Assembly: GCA_963678705.1 (NCBI GenBank)
Contig: OY783216.1
Location: 4,464,001 to 4,528,000, forward strand
Origin: Panorpa germanica
Lineage: Eukaryota > Arthropoda > Insecta > Mecoptera > Panorpidae
Length of the DNA: 64,000 bases
Reading direction: 5' to 3'
A program made the position numbers and the translations under genes. Positions 28,101-36,475 of the stretch are shown here, one piece after another (positions within the stretch are counted from its first letter, which is position 1; every line of letters starts with the position of its first letter). Below the pieces are notes generated by a model. It saw only the letters and a program-made list of their open reading frames with translations. It was not told where the DNA came from and did no database searches.

Positions 28101-28831
28101 CACTAGTCCATTATTAAATTGGGGTTTTTCGTTCAGGGAAAATAAAATCACTAAAAAGTTGAACTCTATTTATCAGAGATTCTCACCAAGTCTCCCACTT
28201 CTGAGTCTCTCCATACAGATCTGAGTTTCTTTAATGTAATCTGGGTGGATAGGTTTTTACATGAAAATATCTCATTATCTGTGTTTCTTTTTTTGGTATT
28301 ATATTGAAAAAAGGTAATTTTAAATAGGTTGTGAATAGATACAATTGGCTTTTGCGTGAGACCTTAATGAAAAAGTCAGATGTCCAAAGTAGTTTCGTCA
28401 CAGCACAAGCTACCAACATAAAAAAAGAACCCTTATTGGACAAAGTTTTCTGTAGTGATTTTTAAATACATTTTTTGATATTTTATATCACAAATCACAA
28501 TTTTCAATGTCTTATAATCACGATTCTTTATAGGATTTTTTCACCACAGCTAAAAACTACAACAAATAGTTATGTAACGCGTTCAAATTCAAATTCAGCA
28601 ATAAAATATTCCTCAACTCCGAATGTTGGTAACATTGTTTCACCTGTAATGGTGCAGTCACCTTACACAGCGGCGCTAGCATCGTCATTATCAGATGTTT
28701 CAACTTCAGACAGGAATATGGATTACAGCATACGTAGATCAAGAATGCAGAAATATCATTCTGATTCAAACAAAGATATTTTTGGAAGTTTAGTTTCTTT
28801 AGAAGATGATACGGATCCAGCAATTCCATGA
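4104..28831 (+). CDS. Kif12: Kinesin-like protein, KIF12 type
   Basis: Microtubule motor of the KIF12 family (ATP-driven transport). Coding exons: 4104-4162, 5311-5389, 5560-5778, 10584-10724, 17822-17963, 18935-19171, 22907-23025, 23096-23200, 24092-24204, 24277-24507, 25758-25863, 26538-26617, 27055-27165, 28534-28831. All introns are GT-AG, the phases join, and the total is 679 residues, close to vertebrate KIF12. The motor spans about residues 15-360: VVVRVRPL start, P-loop GQTGSGKT at 103-110, switch I SSRSH at 229-233, switch II DLAGSE at 262-267, and [10 protein letters not shown] at 308-317. Short charged coiled-coil-like stretches follow (368-480), then a Ser/Asn-rich tail without known domains. 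The start is the ATG before [18 protein letters not shown] at 4078-4086 looks like a 3' splice site, so a 5' UTR exon may lie upstream. The long introns are filled with MITEs and three tRNA genes. KIF12 assignment rests on the insert [17 protein letters not shown] in the motor and on the overall motor match. Confidence 0.93.
4289..5046 (-). mobile_element. Family E MITE copy 1, 8-bp duplication
   Basis: The inverted ends are TAAGGAGGTATAGGACGT and its complement-like end ACGTTCTGTACCTCCTTA. Flanks ACGGCTAT (4281-4288 and 5047-5054) form an 8-bp target-site duplication, so the copy is probably the youngest of the three. It lies in Kif12 intron 1, inverted relative to the copies at 42965 and 55571. 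There is no coding frame. Confidence 0.75.
6312..6735 (+). mobile_element. Jockey-clade LINE fragment, ORF2 C-terminus
   Basis: This reads as the last part of a Jockey-type reverse transcriptase ORF. An ATG-led 70-codon stretch (6399-6611) carries the typical end of such proteins: [17 protein letters not shown], then the [13 protein letters not shown] block, and stops after LKLPQRF. In-frame similarity ([13 protein letters not shown]) extends upstream to about 6312 with stops. The 5' part is missing, as is usual for dead-on-arrival copies. It lies in Kif12 intron 3. Confidence 0.7.
6787..7387 (+). repeat. Family F repeat copy 1, split by a LINE end
   Basis: This matches 29130-29428 closely, from the block AAATATAGATGGCGATACTA through TGACTGGTAACATTTC. 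A 221-bp LINE 3' end interrupts it (6876-7096). The right part contains an imperfect inverted repeat (7272-7293 against 7366-7387), so the terminal section can fold back. Confidence 0.65.
6876..7096 (-). mobile_element. 5'-truncated LINE 3' end inside family F
   Basis: Perfect 15-bp direct repeats ATGTTCTTTTATGTT (6861-6875 and 7097-7111) flank it. On the - strand it ends with the same GATTGTAAAGCCGAAAGGC block as the insertion at 3292-3714, followed by an AATAAATAAATAAATAT tail. The family F copy at 29130 has no insertion here and serves as the empty site. Confidence 0.8.
7949..8019 (+). tRNA. tRNA-Gly (anticodon CCC)
   Basis: A 71-nt cloverleaf: acceptor arms GCACTGC/GCAGTGC, D-arm TGGTGTAGTGGTATCA, anticodon arm CAAGA-TTCCCAT-TCTTG with anticodon CCC, and TΨC arm CTCGGGTTCGATTCCCGGG, with discriminator A. 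A-box and B-box promoters are intact. No intron. A T-run follows at 8024-8031 as a pol III terminator. It sits in Kif12 intron 3, same strand as the host gene. Confidence 0.95.
8453..9152 (+). mobile_element. Family B MITE copy 1 (TTAA-flanked)
   Basis: The inverted ends GGGGGGGTAAGGT and ACCTTATTCCCCCC are flanked by TTAA (8449-8452 and 9153-9156), the target site of piggyBac-type elements. About 700 bp. Inside is a second inverted repeat built on AACGCTGTCGA and TCGACAGCGTTA. Other copies are at 15001, 18118, 46524 (inverted) and 61390 (inverted). No transposase is seen. Confidence 0.75.
9157..9714. other. Intron sequence, nothing recognised
   Basis: AT-rich Kif12 intron 3 sequence between a family B and a family A copy. 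No reading frame, RNA gene or shared repeat that I can place. Confidence 0.3.
9715..10288 (+). mobile_element. Family A MITE copy 1
   Basis: Starts ATGGGCTTGTGTCCT and ends with the inverted counterpart GACACAAGCCCAT. The family body is about 630 bp in intact copies, non-coding, and includes the landmark TTATTAACATCAATTTCAAT near the right end. This copy lacks an internal segment of about 50 bp. It lies in Kif12 intron 3. I found no consistent target-site duplication in the family. Confidence 0.8.
11233..11567 (+). mobile_element. Family D repeat (CTAGCTGTCCCGGCC type) in family C
   Basis: This begins CTAGCTGTCCCGGCCACGCG and ends in short AAGATT-like repeats, as a retroposed or Helitron-like non-autonomous element would. 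It contains a tandem duplication of about 25 bp around ATTTACTCAATCTAGTCAAC. The reverse copy at 62428-62766 carries the same duplication, so the duplication predates their spread. The phrase GATTAAAATCGGTTAAGTAG is seen in many arthropod dispersed repeats. The family class is unresolved. Confidence 0.6.
11680..12282. mobile_element. Harbinger-like MITE, TAA duplication
   Basis: 603 bp with 16-bp ends GTGCCTTATTCTGTAA and TTACAGAATAAGGCCC (one mismatch as inverted repeats), flanked by TAA (11677-11679 and 12283-12285), the 3-bp target preference of PIF/Harbinger. The family C copy at 20303 gives the undisturbed site. No transposase frame, so it is non-autonomous. It is the only copy in the window. 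Confidence 0.75.
13130..13382 (+). mobile_element. Family H MITE copy 2, compact form
   Basis: 253 bp from CCCAGTAAACAATTTGG to CCAAAATGTTTACTGGG, which form near-perfect inverted ends of about 17 bp. Copies 1 (593-1552) and 3 (29429-30270) share these ends. It lies in Kif12 intron 4, directly before a family A copy. Confidence 0.75.
13395..14033 (-). mobile_element. Family A MITE copy 2
   Basis: Inverted relative to copy 1: starts ATGGGCTTGTGTCCTCATTT and ends near ACACCCATTG. It lies 12 bp right of a family H element. No coding frame, although a 70-codon - strand frame crosses its right part by chance. Confidence 0.8.
14034..15000. other. Intron sequence with chance frames only
   Basis: Kif12 intron 4. 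Two overlapping frames on opposite strands (14607-14840 and 14665-14922) cross the same less AT-rich patch with GTGTCGGCAGGGGGGTGC. Neither shows a domain, a splice context or codon bias, and I treat them as chance. Confidence 0.35.
15001..15703 (+). mobile_element. Family B MITE copy 2
   Basis: TTAA flanks at 14997-15000 and 15704-15707. The body matches copy 1, and the right end is ACCTTACCCCGCCC. The left end has decayed. The 91-codon - strand frame inside it ([12 protein letters not shown]...) recurs in copies 3 and 4 and is a by-product of the shared repeat. Confidence 0.75.
16155..16734 (+). mobile_element. Family A MITE copy 3, ends eroded
   Basis: The body runs from ATGTCTTAATTTCTATAAAA to AATATGAGGACACTAC. 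The terminal GGGCTTG and CAAGCCC blocks are lost on both sides, so this is one of the older copies. Kif12 intron 4. Confidence 0.7.
16735..17821. other. Intron sequence, nothing recognised
   Basis: The last kilobase of Kif12 intron 4. No frames, RNA genes or shared repeats that I can place. Confidence 0.3.
18118..18790 (+). mobile_element. Family B MITE copy 3, right end missing
   Basis: TTAA at 18114-18117, then GAGGGGGGTAAGG. The body matches the other copies up to the block AATAATATAACTAAATGAAA. The right inverted end is missing. It occupies most of Kif12 intron 5. Confidence 0.7.
19405..20026 (-). mobile_element. Family A MITE copy 4
   Basis: Starts ATGGGCTTGTGTCCTCATTT and ends GGACACAAGCCAATT. 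Full-length apart from small gaps. Kif12 intron 6. Confidence 0.8.
20303..20773 (+). mobile_element. Family C MITE copy 3, intact with TTA duplication
   Basis: 471 bp from AGTATCATTCCCACTCACTG to GTGAGTGGGAATGAGGCT. TTA flanks at 20300-20302 and 20774-20776 match PIF/Harbinger target duplications. This copy serves as the empty-site reference for both insertions nested in copy 2. Kif12 intron 6. Confidence 0.8.
21668..21812 (+). mobile_element. Family A fragment
   Basis: About 145 bp from the left half of the family body (CTACTAGAACCTCAAATGTC onward). Both ends are missing. It lies next to the full copy at 21892 in the opposite orientation. Confidence 0.65.
21892..22527 (-). mobile_element. 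Family A MITE copy 5
   Basis: Starts ATGGCTTGTGTCCTCATTTT and ends GGACTCAAGCCCAT, with a nearly full body. Kif12 intron 6, about 380 bp before exon 7. Confidence 0.8.
23397..23952 (+). mobile_element. Family A MITE copy 6, right end missing
   Basis: Begins GGGTTGTGTTCTATGTCTTA and ends after CAATTGAAAAATGG. The last 25 bp or so, with the inverted end, are lost. It fills most of Kif12 intron 8. Confidence 0.75.
25133..25209. repeat. Short hairpin, 20-bp arms
   Basis: CATGCGACATTCAACATTCA (25133-25152) and TGAATGTTGGATGTCGCATG (25190-25209) pair at 19 of 20 positions around a 37-nt loop. Kif12 intron 10. Similar sequence (GACTACAACATGCGACATC) recurs once downstream of Kif12 near 29070, so it may be a short dispersed element. 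Confidence 0.7.
25603..25674 (+). tRNA. tRNA-Gln (anticodon CTG)
   Basis: 72-nt cloverleaf: acceptor GGTCCCA/TGGGACC, D-arm TGGTGTAACGGTTAGCAC, anticodon loop with CTG, and TΨC arm GAGTTCAAATCTC, discriminator T. It closely matches metazoan tRNA-Gln(CTG). Intronless. A TTTCTTTTT run follows. It sits in Kif12 intron 10, 83 bp before exon 11. Confidence 0.95.
26145..26216 (+). tRNA. tRNA-Glu (anticodon TTC)
   Basis: 72-nt cloverleaf: acceptor TCCCATA/TATGGGA, D-arm TGGTCTAGTGGCTAGGAT, anticodon stem CCTGG/CCAGG with loop CTTTCAC (anticodon TTC), and TΨC arm CTCGGGTTCGATTCCCGG, discriminator A. A CCTTTTTAG run follows. Kif12 intron 11, same strand. Confidence 0.95.
27483..28111 (+). mobile_element. 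Family A MITE copy 7
   Basis: Starts ATGGGCTTGTGTCCTATGTC and ends GAGGACACTAGTCCAT. Full-length. Kif12 intron 13. Confidence 0.8.
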
Positions 28832-29129
28832 ATTATATAATTCATTATATTAATTATAAGATAAATATTATATCAAAAAAAATGTATGTGTTTACAAATA
28901 TTAGAAGCTGCGTTTTTTTGATGTAATACTTCCGCTTTTTGACGGTGAGCTATTGGCAATATTCTTGTTGTGTCCTAAATGTCATAATGCATGTCTTAAT
29001 AATCTTTCAATCCTACTGCATGTTTTAAAACTGTGTCATAAATTAAGTCAGTCAGGGGTACAAACTAGTGCGACTACAACATGCGACATCAAAGAATTTA
29101 TTGAAACTGGACGTATATATAACTTAATG

Positions 29130-30345
29130 TAAAAAGATACATGGTCATTTTTTCTAGCGAAATATAGATGGCGATACTATACAAGAGGTTAAATATTATC
29201 AAAAAGAACATGTTTTTTATGTTTAAATCGTTTTATGTAAGTAACTATAAACGCGAATCAAAATCTAAAGCTGCAATAAGTTAGATGAATAACGTATCTA
29301 TATTTTAAGCTTTCTTCCACTGACTTTTAATGAGTTGGAACCGCAAAAATAACTTTTGAAAATGAATATTTCTATATTTTCTAGTTAAATTTCAGTTTTT
29401 ATATGACTGGTAACATTTCTAAGGGTTTCCCAGTAAACATTTTGGAGTAAATTCTACTTAATTTCTATTACATATCATGAATCTTTTGTCTGGAACTTGT
29501 TCGTTTTCTATTCAGTCGTTCATAGGAAAGGCCCTTTTTATGAGCTACAGACATTGCAACGACGGTTCACTGCTGAATTGAAAGCGGAGTAGGTTTATGA
29601 TTTATGACCGGAGTTATAAACTTGACACTAGCAGGGGTATAAAACTTAATTGAATTCTACTTTTTAAAGTCTGCAAAATATAAATATTTAAATGAAGAAA
29701 TAAATAGATATAATCTTTAGTATGGATCGTGATTTTTTTAATGAATTTTATTCATCTTCAACAATACTCGTTATATTAGTTTTTTACATTGTTTTGGTGA
29801 TTCAAAAATCCACGATCGGCAGGTCTGCGTTAGGTTTAAAACCTCTGTCTTACCATCGCTGGGTACTATCTTCGTTTATATACATTCTATTCGGGGATTG
29901 AGGGAGATAGCGTCTGTCTATTACCGTTAAAGAAATATTTGTTGAAAAAGGATAGCATATACTTTAAACATCTGTACTGAACGAAATCCTATACAAGTGT
30001 AACGGTGAAAAATATATTTTACTTGTCTAACGCATCTCGTTTCTCTCTCACTTTGGAATAAATGAAATGAAAGTGAATTTAAAAAAAATATATCCATGTG
30101 GGAAAGAAACAGAAATACTTAATGAATGATGTTGGAAAAAGAAAGAATATTATTATGAAAAACTAACTCAAAATCTGTGACAGGTAGAGAACTTGTAAAG
30201 CGTTAGAATAGAATTGTACGAGTGACTCGAACTTCACCAAATAGGGCACTTCACCAAATTGTTTACTGGGTTTGTCATAAATAAAGGTTATAAAATTTAT
30301 GACAAACCCTTAGAAATGTTACCAGTCATATAGAAATTGGAATTT
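29130..30345 (+). repeat. Family F repeat copy 2, split by family H
   Basis: The parts are 29130-29428 and 30271-30345. If the 842-bp family H insertion is left out, the right end is a foldback: TGACTGGTAACATTTC and its complement GAAATGTTACCAGTCA lie about 60 bp apart in arms of about 55 bp. Family F copy 1 (6787) shows the undisturbed junction CTAAGGGTTTGTCATAAA. Confidence 0.7.
29429..30270 (-). mobile_element. Family H MITE copy 3, long form
   Basis: The ends CCCAGTAAACATTTTGG and CAAATTGTTTACTGGG are inverted repeats. TTT flanks on both sides where the empty site has a single TTT, so a 3-bp duplication. At 842 bp it is longer than the compact 253-bp copy; the extra interior has no recognisable coding content. 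Confidence 0.75.
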
Positions 30346-30530
30346 GGCTTCGTATAGTTTTATGAATTTATTAGAGTTAAATGAATGTCGCATTTTAAGG
30401 TCGCAACATATTTTACCTGACTTAACATATTAGCATTATTATTAATACATATTTTCAATTAATGATGAACTATTACTTATTAATTTAGCAGAAAAGAAAT
30501 ACCGGATTAATGTATGTAATTTTGTTTCAG

Positions 30531-30605
30531 TATGATAAGTTAAACAGTCCAAAGAGAAAATATCAGCAAAGAATAGAAGAAGCACGTATATTTTTAAACA
30601 TGTAA
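30531..30605 (+). CDS. Candidate 24-residue terminal exon, owner unknown
   Basis: After a plausible acceptor (TAATTTTGTTTCAG ending at 30530) an open stretch encodes YDKLNSPKRKYQQRIEEARI followed by FLNM and a stop at 30603-30605. The charged, helix-prone sequence looks coding rather than random. It lies 1.7 kb downstream of the Kif12 stop on the same strand, so an alternative Kif12 last exon is one possibility. I did not find a donor in Kif12 exon 14 that joins it in phase. A decayed duplicate lies at 31127. Not proven; it could also be a relic of a lost gene. Confidence 0.3.
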   Translation, partial: YDKLNSPKRKYQQRIEEARIFLNM

Positions 30606-31089
30606 ATTTTATTCACAAATTGTATTTGTAATTAGTACTTTAAAACAAATGTTAATTAGATTTGACTGTAGAGTAGGTGAAATGAATTATAAATGAAAAA
30701 CCAAAATATTATTTAATAAATTGTTTTATTTTAAAATATATGTAACCCAATAGGACCCTGGTCAGGTTCTTGTAAGGTTAGTCCAATCGTGCAATTATAA
30801 GGACATACCACATAAAGCTACGATTGGGTTGTCAGGAGATTATCCTCATTGTGACATATACGACAAGGGTCTTGTCCTGAGAACGAAAGCAAAGATCCAA
30901 ACCTTCTCCCTTTTACTTCTATAGATACTTCTAATAATACTTTGTATTGATAAATTATTAATTATTATAAAATGCGTTTTACAAAATTATTACAAAAACG
31001 AAAAGAATTCTAAATGTGTGTTTTGGATTAATATAAATTAGACGTTAATAATTTTTCAGACTCAGTCTTATTTATATTCCACATAGCAA

Positions 31090-31320
31090 AAAATACCGTT
31101 GAATATTTTTTATAATTTTGTTTCAATATAATAAGATAAGCGGGCCAGAGAGAATATCACCAAAAAATAGAAGAAACACGTATATTTTGAAACATTAAAT
31201 TTTTATCACAAATTATATTTGTAATTAGCAAGTTTAAATAAATGTTAATAGTTTATCTGTAGACAAGGTAAATTGAATTATAAATGAAAAACCAAAATAG
31301 TATATACAATATTGTTTTTT
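31090..31320 (+). repeat. Decayed tandem duplicate of the 30.5-kb exon block
   Basis: About 220 bp repeat the segment from about 30488 to 30735, including ATGAATTATAAATGAAAAAC-type downstream sequence. Relative to the first copy the acceptor AG has become AA and indels shift the frame, so this copy is not coding. The two copies are about 590 bp apart. Confidence 0.65.
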
Positions 31321-31672
31321 TTAAATAGAATATTACTTTAAGAAAATTATCTGCTTTCTTGGATATAAGGGAATTCATTTAAGCATAAAATAGGTAACTA
31401 ATATTTATAGATAAATATACTAAAAAAATTATTAAAGTCTAAATAAAAATTAAAATAATTAACAAAAATAGTAACTGATGTTTTAAATAATTTTGTATGT
31501 TGCATTAAATTCTCCAGTTCATTAGTTTTTTTATCTTTTAAATCAATTAATTTGCAAATATTTCAATTCATACTCCCGCTGGCGCTATCGTTAAAATATT
31601 TTGCTTCGTGCTTGTAGGGTGAGCATAATAGATGGCCAGTAATAAACGCTGCTTGGAAACTGAAGTACAAGC

Positions 31673-31680
31673 TATAAAAA
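31673..31680 (+). promoter_or_regulatory. Candidate TATA box of Uba1
   Basis: TATAAAAA lies 204 bp upstream of the Uba1 start codon. Position relative to the transcription start is unknown, and in such AT-rich DNA the match could be chance. Confidence 0.25.
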
Positions 31681-31876
31681 ACAAGAGTGACTTTTCGTTT
31701 GTTGCGTTGTCCTGTTTCATATCTACCAATAGATTACTGACTTGCGCGTTACGTTTTTAGTCGAGGGTGGTCATTTTAGTGTCGTTTTAAAATAATTAAA
31801 AAATCAGGTAAAGTGGTAATAAATAACCTGACATCTTGCACAAATTGTGTATCTTAATAGTGCGCTTTAGTGCCCG

Positions 31877-34800
31877 ATGTCTAGTGCTGGAGTCGAGGAT
31901 AATTCCGTTGAACCCCCGTGTAAGAGGCGGAAGCTTGAAACCGGAGACTCGGAAACTGCTATTTCCAACATGTCGAACAATGGATCTACATCGGTGGCTC
32001 CGGCTGAAATTGATGAAGGTCTGTATTCAAGACAATTATATGTGCTTGGACATGACGCTATGCAAAGAATGGCGTCCTCGGACGTCCTAATTTGTGGATT
32101 AAACGGCCTGGGCGTGGAAGTTGCAAAGAATGTGATACTTAGCGGTGTCAAATCGGTGACATTGCATGACGATGCGGTTTGCACTATAGCCGATCTGTCA
32201 TCGCAATTCTATTTGACCGAAAAACATATTGGAATTAATCGTGCTGAAGCATGTTATGAGCAGCTCTCCGAATTGAATAGTTATGTTTCAACTAAAGTGT
32301 TTGTGGGAGAGTGCACGGAAGAATATCTCAAAAAGGTAACAAAGGATTTTCATACATTAATATACATAAGTTGATTTTAGTGACAGTTTTTTATTGTTTC
32401 AATAAGTTTAAAATTGGGAGCGGTTTCCAAGCTACATATAAACACGCCTATATAGCTTATGTTCTTAAATATTTCACAGTTCGGAGTAATTGTTCTATGT
32501 GGACGCTCAATTGCTGAGCAATTACGGATATCAGATGTAGCTCATCCTCTGGGAATTGCATTAGTGGTGGCAGACACCCGAGGACTCTTTGGCTCAGTAT
32601 TTTGTGACTTTGGTGATTCATTTACTGTCGTGGATCCTACTGGTGAAAATCCAGTTTCAGCTATGATTGCCGATATCACCACAGACGAAGAAGCTGTTGT
32701 TACTTGCTTGGATGACACCAGACATGGCATGGAAGATGGTGATTTTGTTACATTCAGCGAAGTAATTATTGCATCATATTTTGAAATTAATCTTCCAAAA
32801 AGTGTCTCAACTTGGTTCTCATTGAAGTTTTCCTTATTTTAGGTTCAAGGTATGGTTGAACTAAACAATATCGAACCCATCAAAATTAAAGTTCTTGGTC
32901 CTTATACATTCAGCATTGGAAGCACTGTAAACTATTCTAAATATGTCAGAGGTGGCATCGTCACGCAAACTAAAATGCCGAAAACAATATCGTTCAAAAG
33001 TTTGAAGGACTCTTTGAAGGAACCGGAACTTGTTATATCTGATTTTGCTAAATTTGATCGCCCAACGCAATTACATTACGCTTTCCAAACTCTTCACTCT
33101 TACATCGAAAAAAATAACAGAGCACCTAAGCCATGGAGCATCGCTGATTCAGAAAGTTTTGTAGAATTAGCTAAAGACTTTGGGGGAGAAGATATCGATA
33201 AAGAACTATTAGCACAATTTGCAAAGGTAAGATGTTTAAATATCTTGGCATGATGTGGATCAACTATAAGTCCCAGTAAAGACTATTAAAAGTACCCTTG
33301 AACTTTTCTGTCCTATAAATGAATCCTTACAAAAACAATCTTTATATAATATTTAGTTTACTTTTACATTTTACATATATCTTCACATATCTGTTATTAA
33401 AGGGAAATTAAATATCGAATAAAACGTTTTTCAATATTCCAAGATTTCAATGACTTTGTTACATTCCTTAGATAAGATTAAGTATTTTAAATTATAATAT
33501 AGTTCGGTACATAAAAATAGCATACTTATGATAAGTTCACATTTGATTTAATTTCGCATGCTATTTCTAGTAATTATTATTAGCACACCCCAATTCACCC
33601 CCACTCAGGTAGCATCGCTCAGGTAACAAAATCAACCGGTTTGCGATTCAATGCAGCCAATAGCATGCTTTCGTGCTACCTACTGGCATCTATATCAGCA
33701 TAATTACTAATATTATTAGACATTCTAGAATTCCTAATCCTATTTATCCTAATTATTGAAATATTTGTTTCATTAATGATTATACGAAAACATTTTTAAT
33801 TATTAAGCAATAGTATTTAATTAAATAACTTAAGTTATTAACAAAATATTCTAAAGGAGTATTATAATTTAACGGGAAATAGATTTATGCATTAATTTAT
33901 CCTTAATAGAATTAAAATAAGTTTATGAGTTTAAACTTACATGGATGTAATCCTATGAATAAACTTTTTAACAATGTATAAAGAATGAAAAAAACTTGTA
34001 AGATTACACAGATTCTGAGTTATTTATGTATCATAAATCTTACAAAAATATTACATAAATCTTACTTACCTAATAATTATTACGATTTAAGGTATCTGCT
34101 GGAGATATTTGCCCTATAAATGCTATGATTGGAGGAATTGTTGCACAAGAAGTTATGAAGGCATGTTCTGGAAAATTCCATCCTATTAAACAGTATTTGT
34201 ATTTCGACGCTTTGGAATGCTTACCTGAAGATACTAGCGCTCTTACAGAAGAATCATGTAAACCTGTCGGTTCCAGATACGATGGCCAGGTTGCTGTATT
34301 TGGATCAGATTTCCAAAAAGTTCTTGGAAATCTAAAATACTTTATTGTTGGTAAGAATTTGGATCCAAAGTTTTTTTTTAACAAAATGCCATATTCATAT
34401 TAATAATAATTTATTCTGAATAGGTGCTGGTGCTATTGGTTGTGAATTGTTAAAGAATTTTGCTATGATGGGAATTGGCTCTGCTGGAGGAAAAGTTACA
34501 ATTACTGATATGGATCTGATCGAAAAATCTAACTTGAATCGTCAATTTTTGTTTAGACCCCATGATTGTCAAAAGCCTAAGTCTACAACTGCTGCGAAAG
34601 TAAATATAATTCTCAATAAAATAGATTGTTTAATCAAAAATACATGCTTACGTTTATAACATATGATGATATGATTAGGTAATTAAAAGAATGAACCCTG
34701 ATATAAATGTTGTGGCACATGAAAATCGTGTTGGACCTGAAACCGAACGTGTTTATGATGACGCATTCTTCGAAGCATTGGATGGTGTTGCAAATGCTTT

Positions 34801-36475
34801 AGATAACGTTGATGCACGTATTTACATGGACCGCAGATGCGTTTATTACAGAAAACCGCTATTGGAATCTGGAACTTTGGGAACAAAAGGAAACACTCAG
34901 GTATGTTGTTGCTATTGATTGATTTATGTTTTGAATAATATTTTATTTAATAAAAATGTTTTTTAATGTTTACAGGTTGTGGTTCCTTATCTTACCGAAT
35001 CTTACAGTTCCTCACAAGATCCACCAGAGAAAAGCATTCCTATCTGTACACTTAAAAATTTCCCAAATGCTATCGAACATACTCTCCAATGGGCTAGGGA
35101 TGCTTTTGAAGGTCTTTTTAGACAAAGTGCTGAAAATGCCGCTCAATTTTTGGAAGATCCTATATTCATTGAACGTGTACTGAAATTACCAGGCGTTCAA
35201 CCACTAGAAGTACTAGAGAGCGTTAAGGTAATCTATTTAAGAATAATAAGCCGACATTTTAATTTATCGAATAATATGTATTCTTCAGTAACTATAATTT
35301 ATTTTAAAATAGGTTGCTGTTCTCGATGAACGTCCAGCTTCTTTTGAAGATTGTGTAAAGTGGGCACGATTACATTTTGAAGAACAATACTCTAATCAAA
35401 TCAAACAACTTTTGTTTAACTTCCCACAAGATCAGCTCACAACTACTGGACAACCGTTTTGGTCCGGTCCTAAGAGATGTCCAGCACCAATAAAGTTTTG
35501 CATTGATGAGTCCCTTCATTTGGATTATATACTTGCCACAGCAAACTTAAAGGCTGAGGTATATGGCATACCTCAGAATAGGAATCGACGTGAAATTGCA
35601 AAGATTGTTGAATTGATTGAGGTAAATATTAAAATAAATGACATATTTTTCGAGCGATAGATAATCAATTAATATGGTTTATGTGTGATTATTTAAAGGT
35701 GCCTGAATTTATTCCAAAATCTGGAGTCAAAATTGCAGTTACCGATGCGCAAATGCAATCAAATGGTGATACAGCTATGGATAATGACAGAATATCTCAA
35801 TTAAAGACTGAGTTGACTACAATTTCTGACATCGGTAAAATCAGAATTAAACCACTAGACTTCGAAAAGGATGATGATTCCAACCTGCACATGGATTTCA
35901 TAGTAGCTGCTTCTAATTTGCGTGCATCTAATTACAAAATACCACTCGCTGATCGTCACACATCTAAATTGATTGCTGGCAAAATTATTCCCGCTATCGC
36001 TACAACAACATCCGTGGTTGCAGGATTAGTTGGTTTAGAATTATATAAACTGGCGCAAGGATTCAAAGATTTAACACGATTTAAAAATGGTTTCGTCAAT
36101 TTGGCATTACCATTCTTTGGTTTCTCTGAACCAATTGAGGCACCCAAACTGACCTATTATGATAAAGATTGGACACTTTGGGATAGATTTGAAGTACAAG
36201 GAGAAATGACACTGCAAGAATTCCTTGATTATTTCAAAAACGAACATAAGTTGGAGATTACCATGTTATCACAAGGCGTTTGTATGTTGTACTCATTTTT
36301 TATGGCTAAAGGTAAATGTCAAGAGAGGCTGGGTTTGCCGATGTCTGAGGTTGTTAAGAAGGTATCGAAAAAGAGGCTGGAATCGCACGTTAAGGCTTTG
36401 GTGTTTGAATTATGCTGCAATGATAACGAAGGAGCAGATGTGGAAGTACCATACGTCCGTTATACTTTACCGTAA
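31877..36475 (+). CDS. Uba1: Ubiquitin-activating enzyme E1
   Basis: Activates ubiquitin: adenylates its C-terminus with ATP, forms a thioester on a cysteine and passes it to E2 enzymes in nucleus and cytosol. Exons: 31877-32335, 32480-32761, 32843-33226, 34092-34350, 34424-34599, 34679-34900, 34976-35227, 35313-35621, 35699-36475; 1039 residues, against 1058 in human. A basic KRRK cluster at 16-19 resembles the nuclear signal of the long vertebrate isoform. The inactive adenylation half begins [20 protein letters not shown]. The active half has nucleotide-binding GAGAIGCE at 462-469, [14 protein letters not shown] and the [10 protein letters not shown] block. The catalytic Cys is 618 in [11 protein letters not shown]. 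The C-terminal ubiquitin-fold domain includes [20 protein letters not shown] and ends [20 protein letters not shown]. All phases join, and I see no defect. Convergent with Mettl16, 1.06 kb between stops. Confidence 0.98.

Noticed and set aside
30760-30900. Block with partly inverted AACCCAAT/ATTGGGTT and AGGACCCTG/GTCTTGTCC motifs, considered as an RNA gene
   Set aside because: Pairing is patchy, no pol III boxes or known RNA motif, no second copy found.
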